Position numbers and translations under genes: made by a program. Shown here piece by piece: positions 59,517 to 64,000 of a stretch of 64,000 nt of DNA. The notes under the pieces were generated by a model. That model was not told the origin of the DNA. It did no database searches and worked only from the letters and a program-made list of their open reading frames with translations. How positions within the stretch are numbered: the first letter of the stretch is position 1; the number at the start of each line of letters is the position of its first letter. Source of the DNA: Marinimicrobium hydrolyticum (GTDB lineage: Bacteria > Pseudomonadota > Gammaproteobacteria > Pseudomonadales > Cellvibrionaceae); assembly GCF_030848505.1 (NCBI RefSeq), contig NZ_JAVDDU010000003.1:186001-250000 (forward strand), written 5' to 3'.

Positions 59517-60383
59517 CGTCGACCTGACTCGGTCAGGCAGCGGCTCATCTTCAGACTCGCTGTAGTGCGCGTTTTCCCACAGATGCATGGCCTGCTTGCG
59601 CACCGGTCCCCACCGGTAGCCACCCAAGGCGCCGCTTTGTTGAATCACTCGGTGACAGGGAATGGTAAAAGCAACTGGGTTTGCCGCCACGGCACCGGCT
59701 ACTGCACGGGTGGCTTTTGGATTCCCCAGGGCCGCGGCCAGCTGCGAATAGCTGATCACTCTACCCGGTGGTATGCGCAGTAGCGCGCGCCATACCATTA
59801 CCTGAAAATTGGTGCCGGACACATACAGCGAGAGCGGCTTTTCCGACGTCGGCTTGCGCTCGAACATGGTGGCCACCAGCGCTTCGGTAACACCCGGGTT
59901 AGAGATCAATCGGGCCTTGGGCCAACAAGCGCGCACCAGGGCCAGTTGCTCTTCGCCATCGGTGTCATCTAAAAAAGCCGCTCGGCACACGCCGCGCTCG
60001 GTGGCCGCCAGAAAAAGCGATCCGAAGCTTGTGGCGTGAACGCCGTAGTCGATGGTTAACCCTTCGCCGCCTCGCCTATACTCGCCCGGCGTCATGGCTT
60101 CCAGGGTGACAAAATGGTCGTACAGACGCGAACTGCTACTTAGACCACTGGCCCCCGCCACGTCCAAAAGCGAGCCCGGCTCCAACATCAGGCGCTTACC
60201 TCGCTCCAGGGTCAGGACCTGCAAAAAACGTTTGGGTGTAATACCCACCCAGCGGCTGAATAAGCGCTGGAAGTGCGCGGGACTCAGGTGCACCTGAGCG
60301 GCCACCTCTTCCAGGCTGGGCTGCTCGCCCACCCTGTCAATGAGATAAGCAATGGCTTTGGCGACGCGTTGATAGTCGGACAT
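59508..60383 (-). CDS. AraC-HTH / O6-methylguanine-DNA methyltransferase fusion (Ada-like)
   Basis: 291 residues from ATG 60383. The N-terminal AraC-type HTH (about 5-100, [19 protein letters not shown]) is joined to an MGMT domain with active-site PCHRV (Cys243) and [25 protein letters not shown]. The N-terminal Ada methylphosphotriester (four-cysteine zinc) domain is absent, so the sensor Cys of E. coli Ada is missing. Repairs O6-alkylguanine; regulatory role is uncertain. Confidence 0.9.
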   Translation of the reverse strand: MSDYQRVAKAIAYLIDRVGEQPSLEEVAAQVHLSPAHFQRLFSRWVGITPKRFLQVLTLERGKRLMLEPGSLLDVAGASGLSSSSRLYDHFVTLEAMTPGEYRRGGEGLTIDYGVHATSFGSLFLAATERGVCRAAFLDDTDGEEQLALVRACWPKARLISNPGVTEALVATMFERKPTSEKPLSLYVSGTNFQVMVWRALLRIPPGRVISYSQLAAALGNPKATRAVAGAVAANPVAFTIPCHRVIQQSGALGGYRWGPVRKQAMHLWENAHYSESEDEPLPDRVRSTLD

Positions 60384-60553
60384 GATTCCCCCGGTACTAC
60401 GCACTGATGTCCGGAATAAATATTCGCAGCTTTGTAAGCTGGCCCTCGGGCCGCGCAGGGTGAGTGTTCAGCCATGCAGTACTAAGAGCATCATTTTGCT
60501 TCACCCTATGCCGCCCGGCGAGCCGAATTATGCGCTTTTTCCAGGATTGCGCC

Positions 60554-61822
60554 TTACCAGTACCGTTTCACTAGCTCCAGAGTTTTCTCCAAAGCACCGC
60601 GATTGCCTTCGGTGACCGCGAGCGCGGCCTCGCCACGCTTACGGCGCAGTTCAGGATCCTGAATCAGGGCCGCCAACTGCTTCGCCAACTGTTCGGGCGT
60701 TTCCGCCAAGGTTAAGGCGCCGGCTTCGATCAACAGGCGGGATATTTCCGCAAAATTAAACTGGCTGGGTCCGCTCAACAACGGCAGCCCCCAAGCGGCG
60801 GGTTCCACCAGATTGTGGCCGCCGTTGGGAATCAAGCTGCCGCCCACAAAAGCGATGTCGCTGGCGCCGAAAAAGAGTAGTAGTTCGCCCATGGTATCGC
60901 CCACCAACACCTGGATGTCATCATCCACAGGTTCTTGCAGGCTGCGCCGAACTGTCGCTAGGTCGCGGCGCCGACAGAGGGCGGTGACCGAGTCAAAGCG
61001 TTCCGGATGGCGCGGCACCAAAACCAGCAGCGGGTTGGCGTCCACGAGACGCGAGAGTTGCACATAGGCTTCGAGGATGGGTTCATCTTCGCCTTGATGA
61101 GTACTGGCGGCGATCCACACCGGTCTCTGGCCACCACCAGTCCACTCTTCGCGCAATTGGGCCGCGCGTTCGCGCACCCCCTCATCCAGCGTCAAATCAA
61201 ACTTGATATTACCGGTAAGCTGGCAAGCTTCTGGCGAGAGCCCCAAGGCCTGAAACCGTTCGGCATCGGCCTGCCCTTGCACACCGGCGGCAGTCAGTCG
61301 CTGCAACATTGGGCGGGTGAGGCCGGCGAACCTCTGATAACCACGCGCGGACTTTGCGGACAGCCGGCCGTTGATCAACACCACCGGAATTTCCCGCTTG
61401 GCGCAGGCGGCAATGGTGTTGGGCCAGAGTTCGGTTTCCATGATCAATAACACCCGCGGCTGGGTGCGCTTCAAAAAGCGAGCCACGCAGTCGGGTAAGT
61501 CGTAGGGCGCGTAAACGTGCCGAACGCGGTCCCCCAGGGTAGCCCGCACCCGCTCGGATCCAGTCGGTGTGGTGGTGGTGATCACCAGCTGAACATCAGG
61601 CTCCTGCAGCAAAGCCCGAACCAGCGGTAATGCGCCCAGAAACTCGCCCACCGAGACGGTGTGCAACCAGATCACGGTTTTGTCGGTTTTTAAATTTGGC
61701 ACCCAACCAAACCGCTCCCCCCATCGGTCCGCATAATCCGGAGCCCGCAGTGCACGCCAAAGCAGGCGCACAAGCACCAGGGGCGTCGCCAGGTAGAGAA
61801 TCAGACTGTAGACAAGTCGCAT
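60554..61822 (-). CDS. waaA: 3-deoxy-D-manno-octulosonic acid transferase
   Basis: 422 residues. N-terminal membrane helix then GT30 glycosyltransferase. Blocks VWLHTVSVGE, METELWPNTIAAC, VLINGRLSAKSARGYQRF and AFVGGSLIPNGGHNLVEPAAW are diagnostic. Adds Kdo to lipid IV-A, the substrate used by LpxL in this window. Single gene. Confidence 0.96.
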   Translation of the reverse strand: MRLVYSLILYLATPLVLVRLLWRALRAPDYADRWGERFGWVPNLKTDKTVIWLHTVSVGEFLGALPLVRALLQEPDVQLVITTTTPTGSERVRATLGDRVRHVYAPYDLPDCVARFLKRTQPRVLLIMETELWPNTIAACAKREIPVVLINGRLSAKSARGYQRFAGLTRPMLQRLTAAGVQGQADAERFQALGLSPEACQLTGNIKFDLTLDEGVRERAAQLREEWTGGGQRPVWIAASTHQGEDEPILEAYVQLSRLVDANPLLVLVPRHPERFDSVTALCRRRDLATVRRSLQEPVDDDIQVLVGDTMGELLLFFGASDIAFVGGSLIPNGGHNLVEPAAWGLPLLSGPSQFNFAEISRLLIEAGALTLAETPEQLAKQLAALIQDPELRRKRGEAALAVTEGNRGALEKTLELVKRYW

Positions 61823-61947
61823 GGATAAGCCTTAACGGAGCAAAATCGGTGCACAGGATACCACTCCCGTTAACGCTCGTGGGCCTGGGCTCCCCGTGGT
61901 AGTGCCTATACGCGTTACAATAGGGTTTTTGTCTGCGAGTGAATCCC

Positions 61948-63171
61948 ATGGCGCCAAGCCTACCGGTCATTGAATTGGACGTTGCTGTGGTTGGCGGCGG
62001 CATTGCGGGCCTGTGGCTGATTAACCGTTTGCGAGGTGCCGGTTATGACTCGGCACTGTTGGAGACCAAGGCTCTGGGCGGGGTGCAGAGCATGGCCTCC
62101 CAGGGCATGATCCACGGCGGGGTTAAGTACGGACTGGGGGGAAACCTCGGTGCCGCCGCCCAAGCACTGGCCGAAATGCCCGCACGCTGGCGGGATTGCC
62201 TTGGTGGCCAAGGCGAAGTGGACTTAAGCCAGACCCACCAGTTCAGTGAGCCCTTCTGCCTCTGGTCCAACGGCGGTTTGGGCGCGCGGATGCAGGCCAT
62301 GCTGGCCAGCCGCGCTTTGCGCGGGCGAGCGCACCGTCTTTCCGGCCGCGACAGGCCAGCGGCACTTGATCATCCTGACTTTCAAGGCACCGTGTACCGC
62401 TTATCGGATTTGGTGTTGGACATGCCCAGTCTGGCGGCCAATCTGGCCGCCAATGCCGAGGGTGCCCTGCTCCGCCCGGAGGGCCTCGTGGCAAACCGGA
62501 ATCAATCCGGTCACATCAGCCTGACACTGCAAACCAAAGACGGACCTATTCAGGTACAGGCCCGCCAAGTGATTTTTACCGCCGGGCGGGGCAACGCCGA
62601 CCTTCTAAGTCAGCTGGGGCAGACCGAGCCCGCCATGCAAACCCGCCCTTTGCAGCAGTTGATGGTGCAACACCCCCAGCTCAAGCCTTTATTCGGTCAC
62701 TGTCTGGGTAAAGGCACCCGCCCGCGAATGACCGTGTCCAGCCACCAGGCGGACGACGGCGACTGGGTCTGGTATCTAGGGGGCGAGTTGGCGGAAGCTG
62801 GCGCTCAGGAGCCCACCGCCCCTTTCATCGCCCGCGGCCGAGCCGAGCTGAAATCACTGTTTCCTTGGCTGGACTGGCACCAAGCCCACTGGGACACCTT
62901 CACCGTCGATCGAGCCGAACCCCGTCAAGTGGACGGCCAGCGCCCGGACGGCGCCAGCCTACAACGCGCCCCCGGCTGTACAAACTTACTGGTGGGCTGG
63001 CCTACCAAATTAACCCTGGCCCCCCATTTGGCGGACCTGGCGCTGGAAGCACTGCATCGCGCCGGTGTACAACCCTCGGGGAGTTCGATGTTCCGAGATC
63101 TGAGCGGGCTTTTACCCACCCCACCACTGGCGAAAGCACCTTGGCAGTGCGCTTTTAAGGAGCCCGCATGA
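61948..63171 (+). CDS. FAD-dependent oxidoreductase (DAO family)
   Basis: 407 residues from ATG 61948. N-terminal FAD motif VAVVGGGIAGLW (about 12-23), then a glycine-rich ASQGMIHGGVKYGLGG stretch, and VIFTAGRGNADLL. Resembles glycerol-3-phosphate/amino-acid oxidoreductases of the DAO fold; the substrate is not evident. It overlaps the next gene by 4 nt (ATGA), so both act together. Confidence 0.82.
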   Translation: MAPSLPVIELDVAVVGGGIAGLWLINRLRGAGYDSALLETKALGGVQSMASQGMIHGGVKYGLGGNLGAAAQALAEMPARWRDCLGGQGEVDLSQTHQFSEPFCLWSNGGLGARMQAMLASRALRGRAHRLSGRDRPAALDHPDFQGTVYRLSDLVLDMPSLAANLAANAEGALLRPEGLVANRNQSGHISLTLQTKDGPIQVQARQVIFTAGRGNADLLSQLGQTEPAMQTRPLQQLMVQHPQLKPLFGHCLGKGTRPRMTVSSHQADDGDWVWYLGGELAEAGAQEPTAPFIARGRAELKSLFPWLDWHQAHWDTFTVDRAEPRQVDGQRPDGASLQRAPGCTNLLVGWPTKLTLAPHLADLALEALHRAGVQPSGSSMFRDLSGLLPTPPLAKAPWQCAFKEPA

Positions 63172-63992
63172 GTGAGTTGCCATTACGCCCACTGGGCAGA
63201 ACCGGCCTCAATATTTCTCCCGTCGGACTCGGCACCGTCAAACTGGGGCGAAATCAGGGCCTAAAACACCCGCAAAGTTTTGAACTACCCACAGACAAAG
63301 AGGCCCAACGGCTACTGGACTGTGCCCGGGATCTGGGTATCAACTTGCTGGACACAGCCGCCGCCTACGGTGAGAGCGAAGCCCGATTGGGCCAACTGCT
63401 GCACGGGCGTCGACAGGACTGGATCATCTGCACCAAGGCCGGGGAGGAGTTCGAAGCCGGCCAATCCCGCTTTGACTTTACCCCAGAGCACATGCGCACC
63501 AGCGTTGAGCGCAGTTTGCGGCGCCTACGCAGTGACTACTTAGACCTTGTGCTGGTACACTCTGACGGCAATGACCGGGACTTGATTGAGCGCTATGGCA
63601 CTCTGCAGGCGCTACAAGAGCTCAAGCAAGCGGGCTTAATTCGGGCCTGTGGCGTGTCCAGCAAAACACTGGACGGCGGGCTCCTTCTAGCGCAATATGC
63701 CGACGCGTTAATGGTCGCCTGCAACCCGATTGACCGCGAGCAGTTACCGGTAATCGAAGCCTGTCAGCGAGTGGGCACCGGCGTACTGATTAAGAAAGCC
63801 CTCGCCAGCGGCCACCTATGTTCGCAGGCGGCTGAGGACACGGACCCGGTACAAGCCAGCCTGGACTTTCTTTTTGCCCAGCCCGGAGTGGACAGTGTCG
63901 TGATCGGCACTCTGAACCCCAAGCACCTGCGTGACAATGTCGCCAAAGCGCTGAAAGCTTTGACCGGTGAACGCCAACCGAAAGAGATTTGA
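63168..63992 (+). CDS. Aldo/keto reductase
   Basis: 274 residues, (alpha/beta)8 AKR. Catalytic tetrad residues visible in NLLDTAAAYGESE (Asp, Tyr), CTKAGEE (Lys) and LVHSDG (His). Ends with an AKR C-terminal GVDSVVIGTLNPKHL cofactor-loop region. Coupled with the FAD oxidoreductase; a joint substrate is possible but unknown. Confidence 0.9.
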   Translation: MSELPLRPLGRTGLNISPVGLGTVKLGRNQGLKHPQSFELPTDKEAQRLLDCARDLGINLLDTAAAYGESEARLGQLLHGRRQDWIICTKAGEEFEAGQSRFDFTPEHMRTSVERSLRRLRSDYLDLVLVHSDGNDRDLIERYGTLQALQELKQAGLIRACGVSSKTLDGGLLLAQYADALMVACNPIDREQLPVIEACQRVGTGVLIKKALASGHLCSQAAEDTDPVQASLDFLFAQPGVDSVVIGTLNPKHLRDNVAKALKALTGERQPKEI

Positions 63993-64000
63993 ACACCACC

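Overview
The window comes from the chromosome of a gammaproteobacterium, probably a marine or saline one. Two gene orders support this. One is parE-yqiA-cpdA-yqiB-nudF next to tolC, the Escherichia coli order. The other is fimX next to serB and a ytjB-like gene, a pseudomonad-type order. CsrA/NsrR/TPP-type regulatory signals and a secreted polysaccharide-lyase-like protein fit a Cellvibrionales/Marinobacter-type organism. The genus is inference. I saw no phage, CRISPR array, rRNA or tRNA gene.

Region by region. 1-7.6 kb is an anaerobic block: an O-methyltransferase (cut by the window edge), ubiV and ubiU, divergent ubiT (O2-independent ubiquinone hydroxylation), gdhA, and a quinol-type nitric oxide reductase preceded by two NsrR-like operators. 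7.6-12.3 kb holds a DUF454 protein, then an ArsA-like ATPase, a tiny 'cory-CC-star' protein, a CstA-type carbon-starvation transporter and a SufT protein carrying an NfuA-like N-terminal domain. 12.6-15.7 kb is a nitrite-reduction operon: cytochrome c, a lipoprotein NirK, NirV-like and SCO. 16-22 kb holds lpxL and a five-gene ABC export operon with three different membrane-fusion proteins. 22-30 kb is a housekeeping run (parE to thiD) headed by a TPP riboswitch. 30-37.4 kb holds tolC, mvaB, DUF2288, a probable CsrA-sequestering sRNA, smrA, a degenerate GGDEF protein and ppc. 38-44.8 kb holds secreted hydrolase-like proteins, a second-type FtsH, OsmC, a host-attachment-type protein and a TauE/SafE exporter. 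44.8-47.4 kb is the complete EF-P lysylation module. 47.5-54.2 kb is a conserved unknown gene, fimX, serB and ytjB-like. 54.4-64 kb holds mpl, ubiX, an erythromycin-esterase-family protein, a lactate-permease family gene, an Ada-type alkyltransferase, waaA, an FAD oxidoreductase and an aldo/keto reductase.

Functional links. NirK makes NO and the quinol NO reductase removes it using ubiquinol. UbiTUV and UbiX bear on supplying that ubiquinone without O2, so respiration of nitrite is the main theme of the left third.

The most unusual finding is a dispersed family of intergenic cruciforms near 8.0, 8.2, 11.4, 12.4, 37.7, 37.9 and 54.3 kb. The elements share a core of about 57 bp (GACACGC...GGTC). 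The flanking arms differ completely between subfamilies yet stay complementary, with compensatory substitutions between copies. One copy is a core-less hairpin that looks like an empty site. The second highlight is an unannotated GGA-rich RNA near 33 kb with a strong terminator.
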